64,000 nt of DNA, from the NCBI GenBank assembly GCA_037389465.1, contig JAZARR010000070.1, positions 524,501 through 588,500 of the forward strand, given 5' to 3'. Each line of letters begins with the position of its first letter. Position 1 is the first letter of the stretch. Positions 48,067 to 60,600 of this stretch are shown here, in pieces. The notes beneath the pieces are model-generated. The model did no database searches and had not been told where the DNA came from. It worked only from the letters and a program-made list of their open reading frames with translations. This DNA is from Baylisascaris procyonis. Its lineage: Eukaryota; Nematoda; Chromadorea; Rhabditida; Ascarididae. The position numbers and the translations under genes are program-made.

Positions 48067-48502
48067 ATTGAATATGTCGATCGCATTGAATAATCACAAA
48101 TGCTTTGTATGAACGGTGCAAATCTTTTCAGTAAACTCATTCCTATTATGCACCTATGTGATATTCACACTTCACAGGTGATAACACACATGAAAGGTGC
48201 ATTTAAAGCAAGCGTACCAACCATAAAATATACAAGCCGCAGTGCAGCGAGACGGTAAAGACAAGTTTGTCATATTGGAGCCCTGCGTCCTCGAAAATCT
48301 AGCCGTATTTCATTTTACAGGGGTTACTTCTACTAATTTCCAGAAGGAGTGTACTTGCGTACGGATGCACCCATCTGTCTGTTTTTCCATCCTACACTTT
48401 CGACCAGGATGACACCGACGCTAGAACTATGGGAAAAAAGGTTCAATGCAAAAGGTTGTTATGAACGTAACGATCACCTGTCGCCGATGAGCTTAAGCAA
48501 GC
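48066..48502. other. Convergent intergenic gap (437 bp)
   Basis: Separates the stop codon of the ABCG gene (plus) from that of the dynein gene (minus). No clear reverse-strand AATAAA was noticed. The plus-strand frame starting near 48,349 overlaps the last dynein exon antisense and was not called. Confidence 0.8.
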
Positions 48503-48661
48503 TCAGCGAGAAGAAAGGAAAAGGGCCACCGACGCGATTTGCCATTTTTGTGGATCTTTACCACATGGAATTTGCACTTCCGTGATTAGCTGCTCTCGAT
48601 TCACACTTGCATACATCGGTGCAAAAATTGAGTCGGTCGATTTGTATACATCAGGTGATCC
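48503..48661 (-). CDS. DYNC2H1: Dynein-2 last exon and stop
   Basis: Reads GSPDVYKSTDSIFAPMYASV, then NREQLITEVQIPCGKDPQKW, then QIASVALFLSSR and TGA (48,503-48,505). The order S-P-D, P-x-Y-x-S, V-x-I-P-C-G and A-L-F-L matches the dynein-2 C terminus. The acceptor is TTTTTAAG; an open frame continues upstream, so the start is the least sure boundary, but the phase fits. Confidence 0.88.
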   Translation of the reverse strand, partial: GSPDVYKSTDSIFAPMYASVNREQLITEVQIPCGKDPQKWQIASVALFLSSR

Positions 48662-51600
48662 CTTAAAAATATTTAAGAATTGCCATATACAAAATGAAAT
48701 AAAAGATATCCCTTAAAATAAAAAAACATCAGCCACCTCACTCATGGTCTACAGCACAACTATGAATTTAAAAAAATATTCTGGGTAGATTTCGAATCGA
48801 ACTACAGAATGTACTAGTTCTGAACTCATTGACTTAAAAGAATACACTGGTTCTGCAATAGAACAAAAAGCTTACTGTCGAAACCCATGCAACGCTGAGT
48901 TTAGGCACAGATGAGAATGGTGGTGATGAGGCAAGCGTATCAGAAAGTGTGTTCTCGAAGAGTGCACCTTGTATATAGATACCGCTCAACTGCATTACAA
49001 TCTCGTCCTTCAGGAGTGCTGAATTCCAAGCGGTAGCCAATTTGAGTTCATCCATGCTCTTCCTTTTTGTCCTTAAAACTCACTCTTAATTACGGCTGTC
49101 AGTTATCATTCTTGATGCAATCATAACAAATACACTCATTATGGAGGTATTTCGCTCTATATAAATTTATTTCAAGGATCGAAGATAACTTTTTGTATTT
49201 TTTAATGTATAATAATTCTATCCTACGTATTTTTTGTATTTTTTATATTTTACATGTAACGTCAATCAGCCCTTTTCATTTTTACTTTCTCGCTTAAACA
49301 ATACGCAAATTTGCAGGCAACATAGCTTAGGGGTGGTTACTGCTAGTAGAAATCCTAAACGAAATCCACATAAAAACATAAGCTTCTTAAAGAAGAGAAC
49401 TTTGTTACGAAATTTTACAGAAACTCTATAATGCAAATGATAAGATGAAAATAAATAACCTTGCGGTAAGCTGTCTAAGCGCATTCAATAAGGTGCCAGG
49501 ACGAAATAGTTTCGACAACTTTACTGCACTCGAAAGCAGTTGACCGCTTTTGGCAATAGCCGCGAGTTCTTGTGTTGCCTTCGCTTTGTACATGAGACTC
49601 GTCAGGTATTGTACAGGATCTGATGGACCGGTCCAAACGTTCTGCCAAGCATCCGGAGTCTGTAATTATTCCATTCACCGGTTGATGAACAGTGATTTAT
49701 TACAACAGTAGAACTAATTTACGATTATAAAATTTTAAAAGAGAAAACCTAAACATCAAAGCGCCATTGATGGACGTGAAGCATATTAGAGTACAAATAC
49801 CATCTATTAAAAAGCTTCTTCACATTTGCCTGTTTAGGAGTGTAATGTTGAATCGACAGCTAGTTAAGCAACACTAATATCCGTTAAGCAATAGTCAACG
49901 AACTATTGGAATATTGCTAAACTTAACTATCATAAGAAGACGATATGTGACAGACCAGTCTAGATACGATTTCAGGACAATTACATTCCATCTGGAAGTG
50001 CAGAAACAGCGCCTAAAAAATTGTGGTTCACAAAAAAGACTTTAGGCGCTACCTCCTAACTCTCTCACAACTAGATTAGCCCGAATCTTTCTTATGCCCT
50101 CATGCCGCCAAGTTCACAGACCATGATGTGGTCCTTCCTTGAATATACCAAGCACACTTTAGAGATATGTCACTAATATGCTTAAGAACAGAAAGCATTA
50201 ATAGCCAAAATGGCAAAAGTATAAAAAAGCAAAAAATCAAAACAAACTTCGTGTAAAATTAACGATTGTGCCAGCTCCATAGTACTTGAAGACGGCAAAA
50301 GAACACCTCGAAGGCATTTGCTTATTCCGGACAACGAACGATGCACAGCTTGTACCTGTAAACAACATCCACCAGTTTACTGTTGAAAAATTCACTTCGC
50401 GAATAGATTTTACAGGTCATCCAGACTATGTCTTTCAAGTTTTTTTCTGGAATTTGACGAAACAGTTCATGAAGACGAGCTATCGCATTGTTTAGACCAC
50501 TTATGAAGCTTGATGGGAGTTTAAATTATCATTAAACACGTTTCAGAACTCATCCTTTCCTTGAAACCGCTCAAAAACCATAGGGAAATCCAACTGTATC
50601 AGTTAAACGGTCAAAGATTACCAACATACAGCAAACTGCTCGAAACTAAAAAAAAAAAAAATTTCAAACATAGGATTATAGCTTGAAACGCCACTTAAAT
50701 AGTATCAACTTCCTTGCACGGCGCTTCCGCATGTTGCTAAGAATTTTGCAATTGAAGTGGTCTACTAGAAGCAGTACTAGCCTAAGTCGATAAAATACTG
50801 AAAATTAAATATATTCAGGTAGACTACATTCCTTCTGCCCGGCATAGAAGATTTGCAGCGAAATGCAAAGAGTACTTTAGAAAATAAATAAGAAAAAGCG
50901 CCAACTAGGTTAACGCGGCATGTACTTTTTGTAACTTCACCAAATGGATCAACCGGTGCTCAAAAACAAAGAATGTAAATCATATCAACCAAGTCTCACC
51001 ACCACCCTACTTACCTCATTTGCATTTACTACAGCCAATGGACGCAGATATACAAAGACGTAAAATATACACATGCAAACATACAAACATAAAGGCACGA
51101 TGGGCGCTACCGCAGAGAGCGATGGTACACTCGCCGCGAACCGCGAACGGAGCTGAGCTCGTGCCCCGCATTACGTACGCAAAACTACCGAACTTTGCAC
51201 TATGCGGACAAATACTGACGTTCATCACAAAAACCCGAAAACATAGCAGAAACATAAGTTTTCCCATCATTCAACTCAATGTCAAATAATGCCCCTTTGC
51301 AGGATTTCAGCTTAATTGAAGGAGGGGAAGTGCGCTTACTAGATGAGCCATCATCCTCTGCAACCGTTGAGTAGTGCATCGTAGACGGCCCATCCAGCAA
51401 CTGCTCTTCCCTTTTTTCAATTAAGCTGAAATATTGCAGGGGTCATTATTTGACACTCTGAGTTGAATGATGGGAAAACTTACATGTTTCTATCATAAGT
51501 TTTCCAGTTTCTGTGATGGGCGTTAGTGTTCGCTTGCAGGGTGCAGAGTAGGGCAGTGGTGCGTGAGTAATGTGGGGTACAAGGTCAGCTCCATTTGCGG

Positions 51601-54600
51601 TTCGCAGCCAAGGTGCCATCGTTCTCTGGAGAAGTGCCGACAAGATGTCGTCACAGTGCTCTTGCAAAAGCTTTCGAAGATAAACACAAGTCGTATCGCT
51701 TAGGAACAAAGAAAAGAAATTACCAAGGTGACTGCGAAAACGAATTCCAAAGATAGCACCTCAGTGACGGGATCATCTGAATTCTTTGCGTGTGGAATCG
51801 ACATCGAGTGAAGAGTCGATTGCGAATTGAGTCGTTTCCACATATTTAGAATGGGATTCAACGCATTTTGCCATCTCATCCTGTAAATTTCGATAACTTG
51901 AATGCTTGTCACTAAACAATGATCTAACAGAAACTGACTATATCCAAGCTGAATATTGGAAAGACCACTAATTCCAACATCTCGAGCATGCCTCATACCT
52001 CGTTGCAGATAGCCGAGTATGACCCTACCTCATAACCAACCTTATCACCTGCTAAAAGGTGTAATAGTGCCAAATCTACCTCGTGAGAACCAAATTCATC
52101 CGTTTACCTCCTCTACTTCTACCTTTTCACTGCATCGGACTTTCCGTTTACTGTTAACAGCCTTACCAACCATAGCACACCCACAAGCAATACCTTTTCA
52201 GCTCTATTAATTAAGAGACGTTAACTCAATAAAGATCAGTCACGAACTCGAAAAATTACCCATGAATGGAATACTATCATTGGCATACCAGCAAGGGTAA
52301 AAGACATGTTTGCATCACTTTCTTTTAGCAGCTTTTTTTTTCAATTCCCCCCACCATAAGTGGCTCAAAGTTTAAACCTGAACCACTCCGGGCAAAAAAA
52401 CAAGCAATCATAATTGACCAAGCACCCAAGAACCACTCCTATCTCCCTTCTTTCGAACACGGTTCTGGAACGTTAGTGGCAACTTATTTGTTTTTTCACT
52501 CACCATTCAAAAGCAACCTCCACGCCACTACCAATTTGCATATTACGAATCTGGCGTATCGTCGCTTCACTTTCAGTTACTTCCCAGGATACAAGGATAT
52601 TGTCCGGCAGGCCGAATAGTGACGGTGCATCCTCAGCTGGGATGTTCTTCTCGATCGCCGTCACATAGTCCTTGAAACAGCACCTCATTAATCTTTTTTG
52701 GAACGTATATTAGAAATTGAAAAAACGAAAAACGAAATTGAAAAAACGAAATTGAAGGACGAGTGACATTTACCACTCAAGACATATCACCCTACATTAT
52801 TGAAATAAATTAGACGTAACACAAAATATACACTTATACACTTCTACGCTAAAATATGTTCTTACGTATACGCTAAAATCACCATGATAATATTCCGTCT
52901 GATAGATTTTACAAATAAAACAAATAAAACGAAATAAATAAAGTGAAACAAAATAAAACATATGGAGGAAAATAAATAAAATAAATGAAACAAACTGAAC
53001 AAAATAAAAAACAAATCTAATAAAATAAAAAATAAACAGAACGGTATAAACAAAATAAATAAAACAAAATAAATAAAATAAAACAAGTGAAATAAAATAA
53101 ACGAAATAAAACAAATAAAATAAAATAAAGAAATAAAATCTGATAGATAAAATAAATGAAATAAAATGAAGGAAATATAAGAACCTAAATAAAGTTAATA
53201 AAATAAAATGAAATAAAACATCCAAATACGGATAACAAATTAAATAAAATATTCAATAAATTAGGTAAAACGAATAAAAAAAGCAAGAAAAATGGATAAA
53301 ATTAATAAAATGAATAAAACGAAACAAGTGAAATAGTTCTTAAATAATCTCATGTTTTCAATTAATGGTGCATTTAAATAATTTAATAAAATCAAATACG
53401 TAAAACAAATAAAACAAACAAAAATAAAAACAAAACAAATAAAACAACTAAATTAAAAGGAATAAAATTGAAATAAACAAAATAGAATCATTAAAATAAA
53501 ACGAGCAGGATTAAATAGATAAAACAAAAAAATAAGACATAAAATAAAAGAAACTGAAGAAAACAAACAAAATAGGATAAATAAAATAAATAAAATAGGA
53601 TAAATAAAATAAATAAAATAGGATAAATGAAATAAATAAAATAGGATAAATAAAATAAATAAAATAAAAACAAATAAAATAAAATGAACAAATTGAATCT
53701 AATGACATAAAAAAAATGAATAAAACGAAACAAGTGAAATAATAAAAAGACAAATAAAATAAATGAAATAAAATGAAAAAAGGATAAAATAATTAAAATG
53801 AGGTAAATGAAACAAATAAAATGAAATAAACGAAATAAAACAAATAAAATAAAACAGATAAAATGAGTAAAATGAAACAAATAAGATGAAATGAATTTTA
53901 AAAAATAAAGAAAATAAAATATAAAGTGAGATAAATGAACTGAATAAAATAAAAGAAGCGAAATAAAATAAATAAAATAAAATAAATAAGTTAAATTAAA
54001 TGACATAAATAAAGTAAATAAAAATAATAGATAAAACAAATAAAACAAAATAGACGAAACAAATAAAATCGATAAAAATATAAAATAAAATAAATGAAGT
54101 AAATAAATGAACGGAATAAAACAAATGGAATAAAAAAACAAAATAAAACAAATCAACTAAAATAAATAAGCCAACAAAAACGCTTTCCGTTCACTGCAAT
54201 GTTTTTTAAAAATTAGCTTTCTTCCAACACCTCAAACGTCCCTTCCCTCTTATAACGCTTTTCTTCTACCATAACGTCTTTGAAAATTAGCTTTTTTCCG
54301 ATAGTAGATGAATGAAATAAAATAGTAACAAATAAAACGAAAGAAATAACAATAAATAAAATGAGTAGAACAAGAGAATCTAAATGGATGAAACTAATAA
54401 AATAAAATAAATGGAATAAAACAAATAAAATAAAACAGATAAAATAAGTAAAATGAAATAAATAAGATGAAATGAATTTTAAAAAATAAAGAAAACAAAA
54501 CATAAAGTGAGATAAATAAAATAAATGAAATGAACTGAATAAAATAAAAGAAGCGAAATAAAATATATAAAATAAAATAAATAAGTTAAATTAAATGACA

Positions 54601-57600
54601 CAAATAAAGTAAACAAAAATAATAGATAAAATAAATAAAATAAAATAGGCGAAACAAATAAAATCAATAAAAATATAAAACAAAATAAATGAAGTAAATA
54701 AATGAACGCAATAAAATAAATGGAATAAAAAAACAAAATAAAACAAATAAACTAAAATAAATAAGCCAACAAAAACGCTTTTCGTTCACTGCAATGTTTT
54801 TTAAAAATTAGCTTTCTTCCAATACCTCAAACGTCCCTTCCCTCTTATAACGCTTTTCTTCTACCACAACGTCTTTGAAAATTAGCCTTTTTCCGATAGT
54901 AGATGAATGAAATAAAATAGTAACAAATAAAACGAAAGAAATAAAAATACATAAAATGAGCAGAACAAGAGAATCTAAATGGATGAAACAAATAAAATAA
55001 AATAAATGATATGAAATAAGTAAAAAAAAATTACATTAAATAAAATAAAATAAAATTAAATTAAATCAATATGTTAATACAATGAAATAAATAAAGTGAA
55101 ATTAATGAAAAATTAAAATAAAAATGAATGATGTAAAATGAATAAAATAAAATAAGTAAGATAAAAAAAGTACACGTGATCAATAAAATAAAATAATTGA
55201 AATAAATGAAGTAAAATAGATAGTCTAAATAAAATAGATTTAATAAAATCAATAAAATATATAAAGTAAAACAAACAAAACAAATAAGACAATAAAAATG
55301 AAATAAACAAACCAAATTGAATAAAATAAATGAATCGAACCAAATAGGGTTAATAAAATAACTTAACTAAATAAAATAGAACAAATAAAAGAAATAAAGT
55401 AAAACGAACGAACTATATAAACTAAAATAAATAAAATAAAGAGAACAAAATCAACAAAATGGAATAAACGAAGTAAAATAAATAAAATAAAATAATGAAA
55501 TCAAATAAACAAAATAAATTGATTATCCGAGTATCGATTGAGATAAATGAAATAAATTCATTAGCTGAGTATCGACTACGTTTGCGATTAAAATTCGAAT
55601 CCAATGAGGAACCAATTTTGCAGCGCTAAAGCTACAGCGCAAATGATTACTCATTGCAATAATGAAAAGCGAAGAATAATCGCAAAAGGCGGTTGGATGT
55701 TTGATGACTTGTTTGTGAAAAATAAAAAAAAACTAAAATAACCAAAATCAATGCATAAAATGAATAAAAAATTGAATGATATAAATAAAATGAATAAGAT
55801 AAAGTAAATCAAATTAAATGAATAAATGAAATAAATAAAACAAAATAAATAAAAATGAATAAAATGAAATGAATAAAATAAATAAAATGAAATGAATAAC
55901 ATCGAATGAATAATATAAGATAACTGAAATAAAATAAATAAAATAAAACAAATAAAATAAAATAGATGAAACTAAGCGAGTAGTATAAAATAAAAAATAT
56001 AAAATAAATAAGATAAATTGAAAAATAGAATATATATATAGTAAAGAAAATGAAATAAATGACACAAACCGAATGCGATAAATGAAATCAATGAAATAAA
56101 GCATAAAAATATAAGAAGGAAAATAAAATAAAACAAAATGAACAAAATTAATGAAAGAAAATTCATAAAACAAATAAAATAGATAAAATGAAAAAACAAA
56201 ACAAATAAAATGAATAAAATAAAATAAAATGGGATAAGAAAAATAAAATCGCAAAATAAAACAAATAGAATTAAGTAAATAAAGCAAAATAAATAAAATT
56301 AAAGAAATTAAATAAGCCAAATTAAATAGGACAAATAAAATAAATAAAATAAAGAAATGTAACAAATAAAATAAAAGAAATCAAGTAAAATAAATAAAAT
56401 AGGATCAACAAGATAAACAAAATGAAATAAAACAAACATTTTGAATTGAATGAAACAAATAAAATGAAAAAAAAAGAAATAAATAAAACAAACGAAATAA
56501 AATAAATGAAGAAGACAAATGGATAAAATAACATGGATAATATTTTAAAAAAATAAAATAAAAATAGAAAAATGAAATGAAATAAGACAACTGGAATAAA
56601 TAAAATAAAATGAAGAAGTAAATAAAACCGCTTTTCGTTTGTTGTAACGTTTTTGAAAAATTGGCCTTTTTCCAAAATTTCAAATGTGCTTTGCATCTTA
56701 CGGCGCTTTTCGCTTACCGTATTACTTTTAAAAATTGGCCTTTTCCAATATTAAATGAAAGAAATGAAATACAACATAATAAGTTAGACAAAAGAAATTA
56801 AACCACTGAAATAATATAAATAAAATAAGTCTAATGAAGTGAATAAAATAAAATAAGTAAAATAAATGAATAAAATAAGTGAAACAAAATAAATAAAATA
56901 ATTAAAATAAAATAGATAAGACAAGTAAAATAAATAATAAATAAAATTAAATTAAATAAATAAAATGAAATAGACAAAATATAATCATTAAAAGTAAACA
57001 AAAAAAGAATCAAATAAATCGAATAAAATAAACAAAATATAACCAAAAAAATTAAGTAGATAAAAAAATAGAACAAAATAAATAAAATAAATAAGTTGAA
57101 ATAAATGAAATAGGTGAAAGGAATAAAATGAAATAAATAAAATAAAACAAGTAAAGTGAATGAATAAAGTGGGTAAAATAAACTAAATAAAATTAGTTAA
57201 AATAAAATAATTGAAACAAATAAAATAAATAAAATAAAATAAAATGAAACAAACAAAATATAATTGTTAAAATGAAACAAATAAAAATAAAATATGACAA
57301 ATAATAAGGCAGATGAAAAAATTAGAATAAAATAAATAAAAATAAATAAAACACCTTGAACAAGATAAATTAAATGAACTAAACAAAATAAAACAATAAA
57401 AAAAAATAAATAAGCCAACAAAAACGCTTTTCGTTCACTGCAATGTTTTTTAAAAATTAGCTTTCTTCCAATACCTCAAACGTCCCTTCCCTCTTATAAC
57501 GCTTTTCTTCTACCATAACGTCTTTGAAAATTAGCCTTTTTCCGATAGCAGATGAATGAAACAAAATAGTAACAAATAAAACGAAAGAAATAAAAATACA

Positions 57601-60600
57601 TAAAATGAGTAGAACAAGAGAATCTAAATGGATGAAACAAATAAAATAAAATAAATGATATGAAATAAGTAAAAAAAAATTACATTAAATAAAATAAAAT
57701 TAAAGTAAAATAAATCAATATGTTAATACAATGAAATAAATGGAGTGAAATTAAGGAAAAATTAAAATAAAAATGAATGATGTAAAATGAATAAAATAAA
57801 ATAAGTAAGATAAAAAAAGTACACGTGATCAATAAAATGAAATAATTGAAATAAATGAAGTAAAATAGATAGTCTAAATAAAATAGATTTAATAAAATCA
57901 ATAAAATATATAAAGTAAAACAAACAAAACAAATAAGACAATAAAAATGAAATAAACAAACCAAATTGAATAAAATAAATGAATCGAACCAAATAGGGTT
58001 AATAAAATAACTTAACTAAATAAAATAGAACAAATAAAAGAAATAAAGTAAAACGAACGAACTATATAAACTAAAATAAATAAAATAAAGAGAACAAAAT
58101 CAACAAAATGGAATAAACGAAGTAAAATAAATAAAATAAAATAATGAAATCAAATAAACAAAATAAATTGATTAGCCGAGTATCGATTGAGATAAATGAA
58201 ATAAATTCATTAGCTGAGTATCGACTACGTTTGCGATCAAAATTCGAATCCAATGAGGAACCAATTTTGCAGCGCTAAAGCTACAGCGCAAATGATTACT
58301 CATTGCAATAATGAAAAGCGAAGAATAATCGCAAAAGGCGGTTGGATGTTTGATGACTTGTTTGTGCAAAATAAAAAAAAAACTAAAATAACCAAAATCA
58401 ATGCATAAAATGAATAAAAAATTGAATGATATAAATAAAATGAATAACATAAAGTAAATCAAATTAAATGAATAAATGAAATAAATAAAACAAAATAAAT
58501 AAAAATGAATAAAATGAAATGAATAAAATAAATAAAACGAAATGAATAACATCGAATGAATAATATAAGATAACTGAAATAAAATAAATAAAATAAAACA
58601 AATAAAATAAAATAGATGAAACTAAGCGAGTAGTATAAAATAAAAAATATAAAACAAATAAGATAAATTGAAAAATAGAATATATATATAGTAAAGAAAA
58701 TGAAATAAATGACACAAACCGAATGCGATAAATGAAATCAATGAAATAAAGCATAAAAATATAAGAAGGAAAATAAAATAAAACAAAACGAACAAAATTA
58801 ATGAAAGAAAATTCATAAAACAAATAAAATAGATAAAATGAAAAAACAAAACAAATAAAATGAATAAAATAAAATAAAATGGGATAAGGAAAATAAAATC
58901 GCAAAATAAAACAAATAGAATTAAGTAAATAAAGCAAAATAAATAAAATTAAAGAAATTAAATAAGGCAAATTAAATAGGACAAATAAAATAAATAAAAT
59001 AAAGAAATGTAACAAATAAAATAAAAGAAATCAAGTAAAATAAATAAAATAGGATCAACAAGATAAACAAAATGAAATAAAACAAACATTTTGAATTGAA
59101 TGAAACAAATAAAATGAAAAAAAAAAGAAATAAATAAAACAAACGAAATAAAATAAATGAAGAAGACAAATGGATAAAATAACATGGATAATATTTTAAA
59201 AAAAATAAAATAAAAATAGAAAAATGAAATGAAATAAGACAACTGGAATAAATAAAATAAAATGAAGAAGTAAATAAAACCGCTTTTCGTTTGTTGTAAC
59301 GTTTTTGAAAAATTGGCCTTTTTCCAAAATTTCAAATGTGCTTTGCATCTTACGGCGCTTTTCGCTTACCGTATTACTTTTAAAAATTGGCCTTTTCCAA
59401 TGTTAAATGAAAGAAATGAAATACAACATAATAAGTTAGACAAAAGAAATTAAACCACTGAAATAATATAAATAAAATAAGTCTAATGAAGTGAATAAAA
59501 TAAAATAAGTAAAATAAATGAATAAAATAAGTGATATAAAATAAATAAAATAATTAAAATAAAATAGATAAGCAAGTAAAATAAATAATAAATAAAATTA
59601 AATTAAATAAATAAAATGAAATAGACAAAATATAATCATTAAAAGTAAACAAAAAAAGAATCAAATAAATCGAATAAAATAAACAAAATATAACCAAAAA
59701 AATTAAGTAGATAAAAAAATAGAACAAAATAAATAAAATAAATAAGTTGAAATAAATGAAATAGGTGAAAGGAATAAAATGAAATAAATAAAATAAAACA
59801 AGTAAAGTGAATGAATAAAGTGGGTAAAATAAACTAAATAAAATTAGTTAAAATAAAATAATTGAAACAAATAAAATAAATAAAATAAAATAAAATGAAA
59901 CAAACAAAATATAATTGTTAAAATGAAACAAATAAAAATAAAATATGACAAATAATAAGGCAGATGAAAAAATTAGAATAAAATAAATAAAAATAAATAA
60001 AACACCTTAAACAAGATAAATTGAATGAAGTAAACAAAATAAAACAAATAAGATGAAACAAAAAAAACAAAATAGACAGAATAAAATAATTTTAACAAGA
60101 TAAGTGAAATAAAGTAAATAAAATAAAATAAATGAAATAATATGAAGAAAATAAGTACTTTCGGTTTCTAATAAACGAAAGAATTAGCATTACAAGGTTT
60201 CTCTAAAATATAGAAAGAAACCCCAATTTTGTGTAAAAGTAGAAAAAGGAAGGTATCTAGTAAACTGTAGGGAAAGTCATCTTCTATGATTTCATCACCT
60301 GGAAAATTGAAATCCATTGATGGAATACCTCTTCTTAACCCGCGATACAAAAGTGCTTCAAATCCTTTTTCTTCAAAGTTCTCGGGTATTCTGGAAATGT
60401 TACTGTTTCATAAAATTGGCGGAAGTAAAAAAAAGCTGAAATTATATTTGATAATAGATACCGTAAATTTATTCGAAGCAGGAATGGCGATATTTTTTGC
60501 AAGCTCAGCTCCTGAGGCAGAGACCATCGACGAGTTGAAATATCGAAGAAGATAGCCGTTAAGGACATTGAAATCGAATGGGTTATCGATTCGTCCACCA

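Larger units (their letters stand above)
52900..60150 (+). repeat. AAATAA / AAATGA low-complexity array, about 7.2 kb
   Basis: The plus strand is built of words such as AAATAAAATAAATGAAATAA with C or G substitutions, giving almost pure A-rich sequence with single T's. It is interrupted by unique islands near 53,335-53,385, 54,168-54,305, 54,763-54,905, 55,521-55,735, 56,630-56,755, 57,412-57,555, 58,170-58,383 and 59,278-59,405. On the minus strand it reads TTTATT and gives many long frames rich in Phe, Leu, Ile and Tyr that look like membrane proteins but are repeat artefacts. Confidence 0.95.
52671..60461 (-). other. Dynein-2 intron (7.8 kb) filled by AAATAA-type array
   Basis: Joins the exon ending S-N-K-F-T (60,462) to the exon starting D-Y-V-T-A-I (52,670) in phase 0, as in the human protein. 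The first part on the minus strand (60,461-60,160) is unique sequence with no supported exon. The rest is the array. Confidence 0.9.

Noticed and set aside
51016..51709. Mirror-image frames on both strands sharing R-T-A-N-G-A-x-L-V-P
   Set aside because: The similarity is explained by the DNA inverted repeat; there is no further coding support.
52797..59335. Many minus-strand frames rich in Phe, Leu, Ile, Tyr that look like multi-pass membrane proteins
   Set aside because: They are translations of the AAATAA array; TTTATT repeats give F-I-L-F-Y in all frames. The same proteins recur in the 2.65-kb duplication without any independent evidence.
60168..60350. 60-codon minus frame between the dynein exon and the AT array
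   Set aside because: The flanking exons (ending 60,462 and starting 52,670) join directly in phase as in the family, so no exon is needed here.
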